Assembly (NCBI GenBank): GCA_903905065.1
Contig: CAIVEW010000024.1
Location: 40,287 to 104,286, forward strand
Direction of reading: 5' to 3'
Source: an uncultured Bacteroidota bacterium
GTDB taxonomy: Bacteria; Bacteroidota; Bacteroidia; Chitinophagales; Chitinophagaceae
Length of the DNA stretch: 64,000 nucleotides
Shown: piece after piece, positions 52,899-61,572 of the stretch
Layout of the letters: each line of letters starts with the position of its first letter
How positions within the stretch are numbered: the stretch's first letter is position 1
The notes under the pieces: model-generated
What the model saw: the letters and a program-made list of their open reading frames with translations, nothing else
What the model was told of the DNA's origin: nothing
Databases searched by the model: none
Translations under genes and position numbers: made by a program

Positions 52899-55553
52899 TT
52901 ATTTTTTTATTTCAATAAATTGTTTGGGCACGTTCCAGCCTTCAATGCAGGCTATTGGCTGCACACCCGTATGGGGAGTAAACGAGACAGACACTGTTCT
53001 CAGTTCACCCGGAGGAACGGAAATATAGTTATTATTACAGAAAACAGGTAATATCCGTTTCTGTGTTTTTTTATCCATCAATGAAATGTGATTAAAAAAT
53101 GCAAGTGTATTGTTCTGACCATTTTTTACAGAAATGGTTACTGTACTATCGTTTTTAAAGAAAGCCGTGATCTCCGGATTTGATGTTTCCAACCCGCAAA
53201 GCCAGTTGAAACCACCCATAGAATCCGTCAGCGCATAAATGTTATTGTCAAATTTTCCTGTAGCAGAATCGACCAGCAGCAGGCCAAGAAAAACACCTTT
53301 ATTCAAGTCATTTGGGGTAAGACGGTCATTTTTTTCGAATGTATAGATTGTCATGACAGTGCCGGGCTGCAATGCAAATTCCCCTAACTTGATCTCCTCT
53401 TCCTGCTTTTGTTTATAAAGATGTATGCCTGGCATTATAGTTACCGATTCAAAAGAATTATTCACCGCTTTAATTGACTTATCTACTGGGTCATACATAA
53501 TATGCAACGGTTTTGCACCTTCGCTGATCCCATACATACATGCGTTCGGATCGAGGTAGACATCGTACATCTGCCCCACCATGGCAGTCCATGGGTTTTG
53601 CGTTTTCCATTCAATGACACCTGTGTACCAGTCCCAAATATGGGAGGTTGCACCCTCCATCAGTGCTCGGTATTGGTTGTAGTTCACAAGCTGGGCCTTC
53701 ATTGCAAAGTCTTTTACATCTTTAGGGTGGCCGTATGCTTCAATGGCTGAATCGTAACTAACATATTTGTGGTAACGCCAGACAGAATCTATCTGCCATT
53801 TGTGCGCGGCGGTATCATACACGGGCACTATCATATTTTCTTTAGGAATAAACCGCTGTAAAGATTCGTAATCCCCAATGCCGACTGACCCTACTTCCGA
53901 ATTGAACCCCCAGGAACGATGGCTCCAGAAAAAAGTATCCGGCTGAATGGTATAAGGCCCGTCATATGCCTGGTAGGACATACTGTCATCATTGGAGTAT
54001 TCGAAGAATATGCGCGTGCCATCCAGTTGCGGCAATAAAGAATCACGAAGGGGCCTTAATACATCGGCAGGCGGACGTATCTCATTGCCACCGCACCATA
54101 TAGCCAGCGACGGATGATTGCGCAGCATCTCGATCTGATCGGCAAGTGTTGTAACAAACAGTTTGTGATCGTCGGGATAGTTTCTGCGGGCATTCGTGTC
54201 TTCCAGTTTTAGCGGATCATCCCAGCGGCCGTTGCAATCGCCGGACGCCCAGAAATCCTGCATTACCAGCAGGCCGTATTTATCGCAGGCATCGTAAAAC
54301 TCCGGGCGCTCCGTTATTCCTCCGCCCCACACCCTGATGAGGTTCAGATTCATATCCCGGTGATAACGCACCTCGGCATCATATCGCTCGGGAGAGAAGC
54401 GCAGCATTTCGTCCGATAGTATTCGGTTGCCGCCTTTGATAAATATTTTTTGGCCGTTCACTTGTATCTCCCGGCTCTGTGTATGTGCATTCCAAACGCC
54501 TTTTATTTCGCGTACACCAAAGGTTATTTTCTCGTCGTCAGAAACCAAGGTGTCGTTAACGAGGAACTTCACCCTAATATTATACAAGGCCTGTTTGCCA
54601 TATCCATTAGGCCACCAGAGTTGTGGCCGCTGAAGTGTATAATCGGGAAATGAGACTACTTGTTTTGAGTTCGCACGCAAATGTACTTTTACAGAAATCT
54701 TTTTACCGGTCAGTTCGTATTGAAGTAAACCATCAATATCTTTCGCCGCCTTATTCTCGACATCTGCAGTCACCTTGATCGTAGCAGGTTCCTGCTTGTC
54801 ACCAGGAAGCCGCTTACCAGGCACAAGTGTCATAACGCGGGTATTTGTTACGGTTACTTCCCGGGTTCTTTTTACAAAAACCTTATCCCATATGCCTGTA
54901 TTGCGATCGCGCACGGGTTGTATCCAGTCCCAACCTGCGGTGTATTGATTGGTGAGGTTGTGTGCTATCATTCCATCCCCACCCTGCCCGCCATTCGGAT
55001 TGCCCACCGGATCGGGTGGATAAACAATTACAGCAAGGCGGTTATGACCATCTTTTGCGATAAACGAGGTAATATCATATTCCTGCCGCAGGTACATGCT
55101 TTTATATTGAGCAACACTTACTTTATGTCCATTAAGAAAGACGTCACAGCTATTGTTTACCCCTCTGAAATGCAACCATACATGCTCACCTTTTCCGGTA
55201 ATTTTCTCTGTAAAATCCGTTACAAACCAATAGGTATAATAGTCTCGCCCAACTTTGAAGATGTCCGGTATTTGCTCATTGTTCGTCCCGTAAAAAGGAT
55301 CTGGAATAAGATGGTTGTATAGCAATGATGTAAGCACAGTGCCTGGCACTACAGCAGGCATCCAGTCTTTGAGCGGAAAGTTTTGTTTTGATATTTCTTC
55401 GCCTGTTTTCTGGACCGATGAAGCGCGGATACATTTCCAGCCGGAGTTTAGCTCGTATTGTTGTTGAGCGGAAACACAGGAATAATTACATAACAGGAGA
55501 AGGGCTAGCACTACTCCTTTGCCAAATATTTTATTGAAGCATCCGCATCCCAT
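52899..55553 (-). CDS. GH2 family beta-mannosidase (N-glycan type)
   Basis: The 884-residue secreted protein (signal peptide 1-30) has the sugar-binding domain ('VWLHFRGVNNSCDVFLNGHKV'), an Ig-like domain and a TIM barrel with the acid/base E491 in 'IWCGGNEI' and the probable nucleophile E553 in 'NSEVGSVG'. In sequence type it belongs with exo-beta-mannosidases and exo-glucosaminidases of GH2 that include the mannosyl-glycoprotein endo-beta-mannosidases. With GH92, GH125 and GH20 as neighbours, the inferred target is the Man-beta-1,4-GlcNAc bond of N-glycan cores. Its ATG overlaps the GH92 stop by one base. Exo-glucosaminidase activity remains an alternative. Confidence 0.85.
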   Translation of the reverse strand: MGCGCFNKIFGKGVVLALLLLCNYSCVSAQQQYELNSGWKCIRASSVQKTGEEISKQNFPLKDWMPAVVPGTVLTSLLYNHLIPDPFYGTNNEQIPDIFKVGRDYYTYWFVTDFTEKITGKGEHVWLHFRGVNNSCDVFLNGHKVSVAQYKSMYLRQEYDITSFIAKDGHNRLAVIVYPPDPVGNPNGGQGGDGMIAHNLTNQYTAGWDWIQPVRDRNTGIWDKVFVKRTREVTVTNTRVMTLVPGKRLPGDKQEPATIKVTADVENKAAKDIDGLLQYELTGKKISVKVHLRANSKQVVSFPDYTLQRPQLWWPNGYGKQALYNIRVKFLVNDTLVSDDEKITFGVREIKGVWNAHTQSREIQVNGQKIFIKGGNRILSDEMLRFSPERYDAEVRYHRDMNLNLIRVWGGGITERPEFYDACDKYGLLVMQDFWASGDCNGRWDDPLKLEDTNARRNYPDDHKLFVTTLADQIEMLRNHPSLAIWCGGNEIRPPADVLRPLRDSLLPQLDGTRIFFEYSNDDSMSYQAYDGPYTIQPDTFFWSHRSWGFNSEVGSVGIGDYESLQRFIPKENMIVPVYDTAAHKWQIDSVWRYHKYVSYDSAIEAYGHPKDVKDFAMKAQLVNYNQYRALMEGATSHIWDWYTGVIEWKTQNPWTAMVGQMYDVYLDPNACMYGISEGAKPLHIMYDPVDKSIKAVNNSFESVTIMPGIHLYKQKQEEEIKLGEFALQPGTVMTIYTFEKNDRLTPNDLNKGVFLGLLLVDSATGKFDNNIYALTDSMGGFNWLCGLETSNPEITAFFKNDSTVTISVKNGQNNTLAFFNHISLMDKKTQKRILPVFCNNNYISVPPGELRTVSVSFTPHTGVQPIACIEGWNVPKQFIEIKK

Positions 55554-57793
55554 TAATTATTCACTGAGGCTGGCCAATCCTTCGGATCGGTGCCCCATTT
55601 TTTATTAGGCTGAGCGCCCATTACAAACTCCAGCAGTCCGCCTTTCTCCAATGTAGCATGATCAATGTACGTTTTGCTGTAGGGTGCGCCATTCAGCATG
55701 ACGCTCTGTATATAAGGATGATCTTTAGCATTGTTCTTAGCCTTTATCGTAAACTGCTTGCCTTCGGGTAATTTGATAGAAACAACATCAAACACGGGAC
55801 TGCCAAAAACATATTCTCCGTTTGCGGGGTTGGCCGGGTAAAGACCCATCATGCTCCAGACCGCCCATGCGCTCATCTGCCCGCAATCTTCATTACCTGC
55901 GTAACCATCAGGCGCATCGTGATACATGGAGTCAATTATGAACCGCACCTTCTGCTGCGTTTTCCAGGGAGCACCTACGAATGTGTACATATAAGCTATG
56001 TGGTGGCTGGGTTCGTTGCCGTGTGCGTACTGGCCTATGAGCCCGCTTACGTCAGGTGGCGCGCTCTCCCCTTTCACACTTGACGACACTGTGAATAAAG
56101 AATCCAGCTTCTGAATAAATTTGTCATAACTGCCAAACTCTTTTGCCAACCCACGCACGTCATGCGGAACAAAAAAAGTATACTGCCACGCGTTGCCTTC
56201 TTCATACATAGAACTCCGCTCCGTAGATGTCATGTATGGATCAAAAGGAACAACCCAGTTGCCATCTGAGTTCTTGCCCCTGATAAAGCCAGTTGACTTA
56301 TCGAATAACTTTTTATACGCCTGCGACCTGTTCATGAAGGTTTCGTAATCCTTGTCTTTACCCAGCTTCTTAGCCACCTGCGCAATGCACCAGTCGTCAT
56401 AAGCGTATTCCAATGTTATCGTCACGCTGCTTCCTTCTTTGTCCTGCGGCAAATAACCATACTTGATATAATCCTGCGTTCCCCGCACATTCTGGAAGGC
56501 GCTCTTCTTCATCGCAGCATACACTTTTTCGGGGTCCAGGCCCGGTGTGTTCTTCAGCACAGCATCGGCAAGCACAGGCACGGCATGGTAGCCGCTCATA
56601 CAGTTGGTCTCGTAAGTACTGAGGTCCCATACTGGCAACAACCCATTCTCATCGCTGAAGGCCAACATACTGTTGAGTATATCCGTATTGCGCTCGGGCT
56701 GAGTGATCGTAAATAAAGGATTTAACGCGCGGAAGGTATCCCACAAAGAAAATACCGTATAACGCTGGCCTTTTTTCATTTTATGCTGTTCATCCTTAGC
56801 ATTTTTGTAGTGGCCGTCGGCATCTGAGTACAGTACCGGTGCCATGCACGTATGATAGAGTGCACTATAGAAAACACGCTTCAGCTTGTCATCTGCTGAC
56901 TGGACTGTTATCTTACTAAACTCATTCTCCCACTTCTGTGTAGCATCATTGATAACACCCACAAAATCCCAATCGTTGATCTCCTGCAAAGCTTCTAACG
57001 CTTTATCTGCACTCACTGACGACAGACCTACCTTCATCAGCAGTGCGTGGGCAAACAGATCATTGAACTCCAGTTCACCGTTATATACATCGCCATTCTC
57101 GTCGTCTTCTTTCACTTCTGCATGTGTCTTATTGTCGTAAATATGCAGCTTCTTCATGGGCACCGATGTCCGCGCCGCAAAATACACCCGCTGCTCCTTG
57201 GCCCAACCGGTAGAGTAACGATAGCCCATGATCGTAGAATCATCCAATTTGTAAATACGCGTCTGCGTTGTGCTGTCGTAATTTATCGCAAAAGCCAGGT
57301 TGAAGCGCAGCACAGGCCGGCTGCCGGCGGGAAATGTGTAGGAATGAAAACCACAGTGCTCTGTGGCTGTCAGGCCAACCTTTATTCCATTATTGAGCTG
57401 TACGCCATAATAGCCAGGCCATTTGTCTTCGGCCTTGTGCCGGAACCTTGCCCTGTAATGCGTCGCGGAATCGGGAATAAGATTCGTGCTCGGCATCACA
57501 GATATATCGCACCAGTCACCGCAGCCGGTGCCGCTAAGATGCATATGACTGAAGCCAGCGATTACGGAATCGCCGTAATTATAGCCGCTGCACCAGTCCC
57601 AGCCCTCGGTACCATTATCGGGACTAAGCTGCACCATACCGAAAGGAACGGTGGCGCCGGGATAAGTATGCCCGTGCCCTCCGGTACCGATGGACGGATC
57701 AACATAACGGATCAAATGTTGTGCAAAAACACCTGTGTTGATAATCGTAAGAAACAGGCAAACGCTGAGTGCTTTCTTAGAAAGAATGATCAT
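55553..57793 (-). CDS. GH92 family alpha-mannosidase
   Basis: The 746-residue secreted protein (signal peptide 1-24) starts 'RYVDPSIGTGGHGHTYPGATVPFGMVQLSPDNG' in family style and contains 'CMSGYHAVPVLADAV', 'GNEPSHHIAYMY' and 'GNEDCGQMSAWAVWSMMGLYP' with E635, the calcium-dependent catalytic region of GH92. These exo-enzymes remove alpha-1,2-, 1,3- or 1,4-mannose from high-mannose N-glycans; the linkage cannot be told. First gene of the GH92-GH2-GH20 operon. Confidence 0.94.
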   Translation of the reverse strand: MIILSKKALSVCLFLTIINTGVFAQHLIRYVDPSIGTGGHGHTYPGATVPFGMVQLSPDNGTEGWDWCSGYNYGDSVIAGFSHMHLSGTGCGDWCDISVMPSTNLIPDSATHYRARFRHKAEDKWPGYYGVQLNNGIKVGLTATEHCGFHSYTFPAGSRPVLRFNLAFAINYDSTTQTRIYKLDDSTIMGYRYSTGWAKEQRVYFAARTSVPMKKLHIYDNKTHAEVKEDDENGDVYNGELEFNDLFAHALLMKVGLSSVSADKALEALQEINDWDFVGVINDATQKWENEFSKITVQSADDKLKRVFYSALYHTCMAPVLYSDADGHYKNAKDEQHKMKKGQRYTVFSLWDTFRALNPLFTITQPERNTDILNSMLAFSDENGLLPVWDLSTYETNCMSGYHAVPVLADAVLKNTPGLDPEKVYAAMKKSAFQNVRGTQDYIKYGYLPQDKEGSSVTITLEYAYDDWCIAQVAKKLGKDKDYETFMNRSQAYKKLFDKSTGFIRGKNSDGNWVVPFDPYMTSTERSSMYEEGNAWQYTFFVPHDVRGLAKEFGSYDKFIQKLDSLFTVSSSVKGESAPPDVSGLIGQYAHGNEPSHHIAYMYTFVGAPWKTQQKVRFIIDSMYHDAPDGYAGNEDCGQMSAWAVWSMMGLYPANPANGEYVFGSPVFDVVSIKLPEGKQFTIKAKNNAKDHPYIQSVMLNGAPYSKTYIDHATLEKGGLLEFVMGAQPNKKWGTDPKDWPASVNN

Positions 57794-57909
57794 TTTATGA
57801 GTTATAAAAAATAAAAAATTAGCTCTGTTTAAGAGCGATAAAAGTAAGTTTTTTCTTCCACAGCCACAGGCCCCTACCTAAATCAACTTTAAATCGATAG
57901 ATTTACGAA

Positions 57910-57917
57910 TACATTTG
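57910..57917 (+). promoter_or_regulatory. -7 box (TACATTTG) of the GH125 gene
   Basis: TACATTTG matches TAnnTTTG; a TTTA near 57888 could be the -33 element at 18 bases. The start codon is 38 bases downstream. The 161-base gap also serves the divergent GH92 operon. Confidence 0.5.
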
Positions 57918-57954
57918 AACAAGGCATTGACCGCCACGCAATAATTTTCAGTTT

Positions 57955-59376
57955 ATGAACAGACGACTATTTGTAAAACAAACTTCAATGGCCGCGACTG
58001 CTGTGTTGCTATCAAAATATACTTTTGCAACACAGGATACACTACCCTTTCCAGTGGTACGCACGGCGCCCGCGGACAGAAACTTCACCAGCAAAGCGGT
58101 GGAAAAGTTAATTGCAGAAGTTAAGGCCAACATAGGGAATAAGGAGATCGCATGGATGTTCGAGAATTGCTTCCCGAATACACTGGATACCACTGTTGAT
58201 TTTGACATAATAGATGGCAAGCCTGATACCTATGTGATCACCGGCGACATAGATGCAATGTGGCTTCGCGATTCATCGGCACAGGTATGGCCTTACTTAC
58301 CTCTTTGTAAAGAAGACGAGGAGTTGAAACAACTGATCAAGGGCGTTATAAATCGGCAAACAAAGTGCATACTCAAAGACCCCTATGCCAATGCATTTTA
58401 CAAGAACGAACATAAAAAAAGTAAGTGGCATACCGACCATACCCAAATGCAGCATGGTGTACATGAGCGCAAATGGGAGATAGACAGTTTGTGCTACCCC
58501 ATCCGCCTGGCACATGGCTACTGGAAAGAGACCGGTGACACCTCCCCATTTGATGCGCAATGGGTTGCTGCTATGCAACTTGTGGTAAAAACATTCAAAG
58601 AGCAGCAACGAACGGACAATAAAGGACCTTACAGTTTCAACAGAAAGACGGACAATGCCACCGATACCCAACCAATGGGCGGCTATGGCTACCCGGTAAG
58701 GCCGAACGGGCTCATATGCTCAGCCTTCCGGCCAAGTGACGATGCTACACTTTTCCCCTACCTGGTACCCAGCAACTTCTTTGCGTTCGAAAGCCTCGGG
58801 CAATTGGTAACCATCGTGGGTGCGGCAAAACTGACCTTTGACACAGACCAGATCGATTCTTTAATGACCCAGATAGTCACCGGGCTGGACAATGACGCCA
58901 AAATAAAACATGACAAATTCGGGAAGATATTTGCCTACGAAGTGAATGGTTATGGCGGGGTAAACTTTATGGATGATGCGAACGTACCTTCATTGCTATC
59001 GATGAGCTACCTTATGTCCACCATGCACAAAGACGAAACTTACAAGAACACCCGGAAATTTGTGCTCTCCCAGGAAAACCCATTTTTCTATAAAGGCAAG
59101 GCAGGCGAAGGTATTGGCGGCCCCCATGTAGGCGCCGACTATATCTGGCCAATCAGCATCATCATGCGCGGCCTCACCAGCACAGACGATGCGGAAATAA
59201 AAAAGTGCCTCGATATGCTGCAGCACACACACGCAGGCACCGGCTTTATGCACGAAGCCTTCCATAAAGATGATGCGACAAAATACACCAGGCCGTGGTT
59301 TGCGTGGGCTAATACATTGTTTGGGGAATTTGTGTGGAAGGTGTATAGGGAGAAACCGCAATTGTTAAACCCCTGA
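57955..59376 (+). CDS. GH125 family exo-alpha-1,6-mannosidase
   Basis: The 473-residue protein matches GH125 (formerly DUF1237): 'VITGDIDAMWLRDSSAQVWPYL', 'FYKNEHKKSKWHTDHTQMQHGVHERKWEIDSLCYP', 'GLICSAFRPSDDATLFPYLVPSNFFA' and 'GGPHVGADYIWPISIIMRGLTS'. It removes alpha-1,6-mannose. The N terminus 'MNRRLFVKQTSMAATAVLL' has twin arginines and looks like a Tat signal. It is divergent from the GH92-GH2-GH20 operon. The stop TGA is directly followed by CCCCTAAAGGGG, and the final 'NP' codons are the bases just before it. Confidence 0.93.
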   Translation: MNRRLFVKQTSMAATAVLLSKYTFATQDTLPFPVVRTAPADRNFTSKAVEKLIAEVKANIGNKEIAWMFENCFPNTLDTTVDFDIIDGKPDTYVITGDIDAMWLRDSSAQVWPYLPLCKEDEELKQLIKGVINRQTKCILKDPYANAFYKNEHKKSKWHTDHTQMQHGVHERKWEIDSLCYPIRLAHGYWKETGDTSPFDAQWVAAMQLVVKTFKEQQRTDNKGPYSFNRKTDNATDTQPMGGYGYPVRPNGLICSAFRPSDDATLFPYLVPSNFFAFESLGQLVTIVGAAKLTFDTDQIDSLMTQIVTGLDNDAKIKHDKFGKIFAYEVNGYGGVNFMDDANVPSLLSMSYLMSTMHKDETYKNTRKFVLSQENPFFYKGKAGEGIGGPHVGADYIWPISIIMRGLTSTDDAEIKKCLDMLQHTHAGTGFMHEAFHKDDATKYTRPWFAWANTLFGEFVWKVYREKPQLLNP

Positions 59377-59388
59377 CCCCTAAAGGGG
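59377..59388. repeat. CCCCTAAAGGGG palindrome abutting the GH125 stop codon
   Basis: The perfect palindrome begins on the base after the TGA of GH125. AACCCC just before the stop is a partial further copy of the word. Confidence 0.75.
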
Positions 59389-59510
59389 GACCAGGCATTT
59401 AGCGATTGAATTATCATCAGCCGCATTTTTATTAATTTAGCTGGGTTTATGGGAAAGTGGAACGTTAGTATGTCGTTCAATAGATAGTTCCCGTTAATAG
59501 CTGGGTGGCG

Positions 59511-59963
59511 TCACGCAGGAGTTTTAGTGTCCATTATGATCGTCACCGGCCCATCGTTCACCAGTGCCACTTTCATATCAGCACCGAAGACACCTGTGGC
59601 TACAGGCTTGCCAAGCTTTTCAGAAAGAACGGCATTGAAGTATTCATATATTGGTATTGCCTGCTCCGGACGCGCTGCTTTAATGAACGACGGTCGGTTG
59701 CCTTTTTTATAGGCGGCATGCAGCGTAAACTGGCTCACCACCAGTATATCGCCATCTACCTCCTTTATGTCTTTATTCATGAGTCCGTTCTCATCACCGA
59801 ACACACGGAGCAGCGCGATCTTGCTGCTCAGCCAGTCCGCATCTTCTTTTGTATCTTCTGTTTCGATGCCCAGCAACACCATGAAACCAATACCGATGGC
59901 CGATTTTAAATCGCCATCTATCGTAACGCTTGCCGTGGAAACTCGTTGAATAACCGCTCTCAT
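59511..59963 (-). CDS. dtd: D-aminoacyl-tRNA deacylase
   Basis: The 150-residue protein starts 'MRAVIQRVSTASVTIDGDLKSAIGIGFMVLLGIE' and has the two family motifs: 'VVSQFTLHAAYKKGNRPSF' (the SQFTL motif with its catalytic Thr) and 'GKPVATGVFGADMKVALVNDGPVT' (the NxGP motif). It removes D-amino acids from mischarged tRNAs. The ATG at 59963 is chosen over the frame start 16 codons upstream because the family begins MRAVIQRV. An 8-base array lies just upstream. Confidence 0.95.
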   Translation of the reverse strand: MRAVIQRVSTASVTIDGDLKSAIGIGFMVLLGIETEDTKEDADWLSSKIALLRVFGDENGLMNKDIKEVDGDILVVSQFTLHAAYKKGNRPSFIKAARPEQAIPIYEYFNAVLSEKLGKPVATGVFGADMKVALVNDGPVTIIMDTKTPA

Positions 59964-59969
59964 TATTAA

Positions 59970-60001
59970 TGTGCAAATAGGAGAATATGCAAATGTGCAA
60001 A
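59970..60001. repeat. 8-base-period array before dtd
   Basis: In-phase units TGTGCAAA, TAGGAGAA, TATGCAAA, TGTGCAAA. On the minus strand these read TTTGCACA and TTTGCATA. The array begins seven bases before the dtd ATG. Confidence 0.7.
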
Positions 60002-60080
60002 TAATAGTCATAGCCCAAAAATATTTTCGTGAACTTTGTGCCTTGTAAGAAACAGGAGCAGGCCGCTACCCTTACTCGTG

Positions 60081-60115
60081 GACTTACGACTTACGACTTA
60101 TGACTTACGACTACT
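60081..60115. repeat. 7-base-period array containing the mnmE start codon
   Basis: Units GACTTAC, GACTTAC, GACTTAT, GACTTAC, GACTACT in exact phase. The mnmE ATG (60100-60102) spans the third and fourth units, so residues 2-5 of the protein are encoded by the array. Confidence 0.85.
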
Positions 60116-61494
60116 CAGACACCATCGTTGCTATTTCCACACCCCCGGGCGAAGGCGCTATAGGCGTGATACGCCTGAGCGGCAGCCAGGCAATCGCTGT
60201 TGCGAATGAAATATTTGCCGGCAAAGACCTCACCCGGCAGCCTACACACACCCTGCATTTCGGAAAAATAATGGATGGCAACACCATTGTTGATGAAGTA
60301 GTAGTGAGCTTGTTCAAAGGGCCGAAGAGCTATACCGGCGAAGACATTGCTGAGATCAGTTGCCACGGATCGGACTATGTGCTACAGCAAGTGATGAACC
60401 TGTGCATGGCCAATGGCGCCAGAATGGCAAAGCCCGGAGAGTTTACACTCCGCGCATTTATGAACGGTAAAATGGACCTTGCCCAGGCAGAAGCAGTAGC
60501 GGACCTGATAGCCAGCCACAGCGCTACCGCACACCGCGCGGCCATACACACCCTGCGCGGCGGATTCAGTGAAGACCTGAAGCAGATGCGCGAACAACTG
60601 ATACAGTTCAGCGCACTCATAGAACTGGAGCTCGACTTCAGCCAGGAAGATGTGGAGTTTGCCGACCGCACAAAGTTTTATGCGTTGATAAACCGGCTCA
60701 CTGTAGCTACACAACAACTGGCGGATTCCTTCCAGCTGGGCAATGTGATAAAGAATGGTGTGAGTGTGGCGATAATAGGCCGCCCCAATGCCGGCAAAAG
60801 CACACTGCTCAATGCGCTGCTCAACGAAGAACGCGCTATAGTAAGTGACATAGCAGGCACCACACGCGATACCATTGAGGAAACACTGAACATAAACGGC
60901 ATACTATTCCGCCTGATAGACACTGCTGGCATCCGCGAACATAGTGTTGATGTGATAGAACTGCAAGGCATAGAAAGAAGTGTGGATGCTATGAACAAAG
61001 CAGATGTAGTTGTGTACTTGTTTGACCTCGTCGAAAGCCGGAAATCTAAAGAGGTGAGCGATGAGGTTTTGCGTAAAAAAGATGCGTTTGACAAAGCAGA
61101 GATAAAATATGTATTGGTAGGCAACAAAGTAGATGAGGCCGGCGAAGCACATGCACAGGAAGCATTCAAAAGCATCCGTGAAAAAATGTTTTTTATCTCT
61201 GCCAAAAACAAAGAAAACATAGGTGCGCTAAAACAGGCCTTATACAACCTGGTGGCAGAAGGGAAGATAAAACAGGAAGGCACTATAGTTACCAATGCCC
61301 GCCACTACGGTGCACTGACAGAAGTGCTCAAATCGTTGATCGATATAAAAACCGGAATGGACAACAACATACCGGGCGACCTCATTTCGCTGGACATCCG
61401 CAGATGTTTATACTATCTCGGTGAGATCACCGGAGAAGTGACGACGGAGGATAAACTGGACTATATTTTTAGTAAGTTCTGTATCGGAAAGTAA
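60100..61494 (+). CDS. mnmE: tRNA uridine-5-carboxymethylaminomethyl modification GTPase
   Basis: The 464-residue GTPase has a tetrahydrofolate-binding N-terminal domain ('TIVAISTPPGEGAIGVIRLSG', 'SYTGEDIAEISCHGS'), a helical domain and an inserted G domain with G1 GRPNAGKS, G3 DTAG and G4 NKVD, and ends with the C-terminal 'FCIGK' that carries the active cysteine. With MnmG it modifies wobble uridines. MnmG is not in the window. The ATG used lies inside a 7-base array; it gives 'MTYDYSDTIVAIS', close to the usual family start. Confidence 0.96.
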   Translation: MTYDYSDTIVAISTPPGEGAIGVIRLSGSQAIAVANEIFAGKDLTRQPTHTLHFGKIMDGNTIVDEVVVSLFKGPKSYTGEDIAEISCHGSDYVLQQVMNLCMANGARMAKPGEFTLRAFMNGKMDLAQAEAVADLIASHSATAHRAAIHTLRGGFSEDLKQMREQLIQFSALIELELDFSQEDVEFADRTKFYALINRLTVATQQLADSFQLGNVIKNGVSVAIIGRPNAGKSTLLNALLNEERAIVSDIAGTTRDTIEETLNINGILFRLIDTAGIREHSVDVIELQGIERSVDAMNKADVVVYLFDLVESRKSKEVSDEVLRKKDAFDKAEIKYVLVGNKVDEAGEAHAQEAFKSIREKMFFISAKNKENIGALKQALYNLVAEGKIKQEGTIVTNARHYGALTEVLKSLIDIKTGMDNNIPGDLISLDIRRCLYYLGEITGEVTTEDKLDYIFSKFCIGK

Positions 61495-61510
61495 CTATCC
61501 TTTAATAGGA

Positions 61511-61538
61511 GAGGGCTTCAATTTTCATTGAAGCCCTC
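61511..61538. terminator. Bidirectional terminator between mnmE and the converging adhesin gene
   Basis: GAGGGCTTCAAT and ATTGAAGCCCTC pair over 12 bases with a 4-base loop. No strong T-run follows on either strand, so confidence is moderate. Confidence 0.65.
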
Positions 61539-61572
61539 CCCTATAATACTCAAACGGTCATTCCGCAATCAC

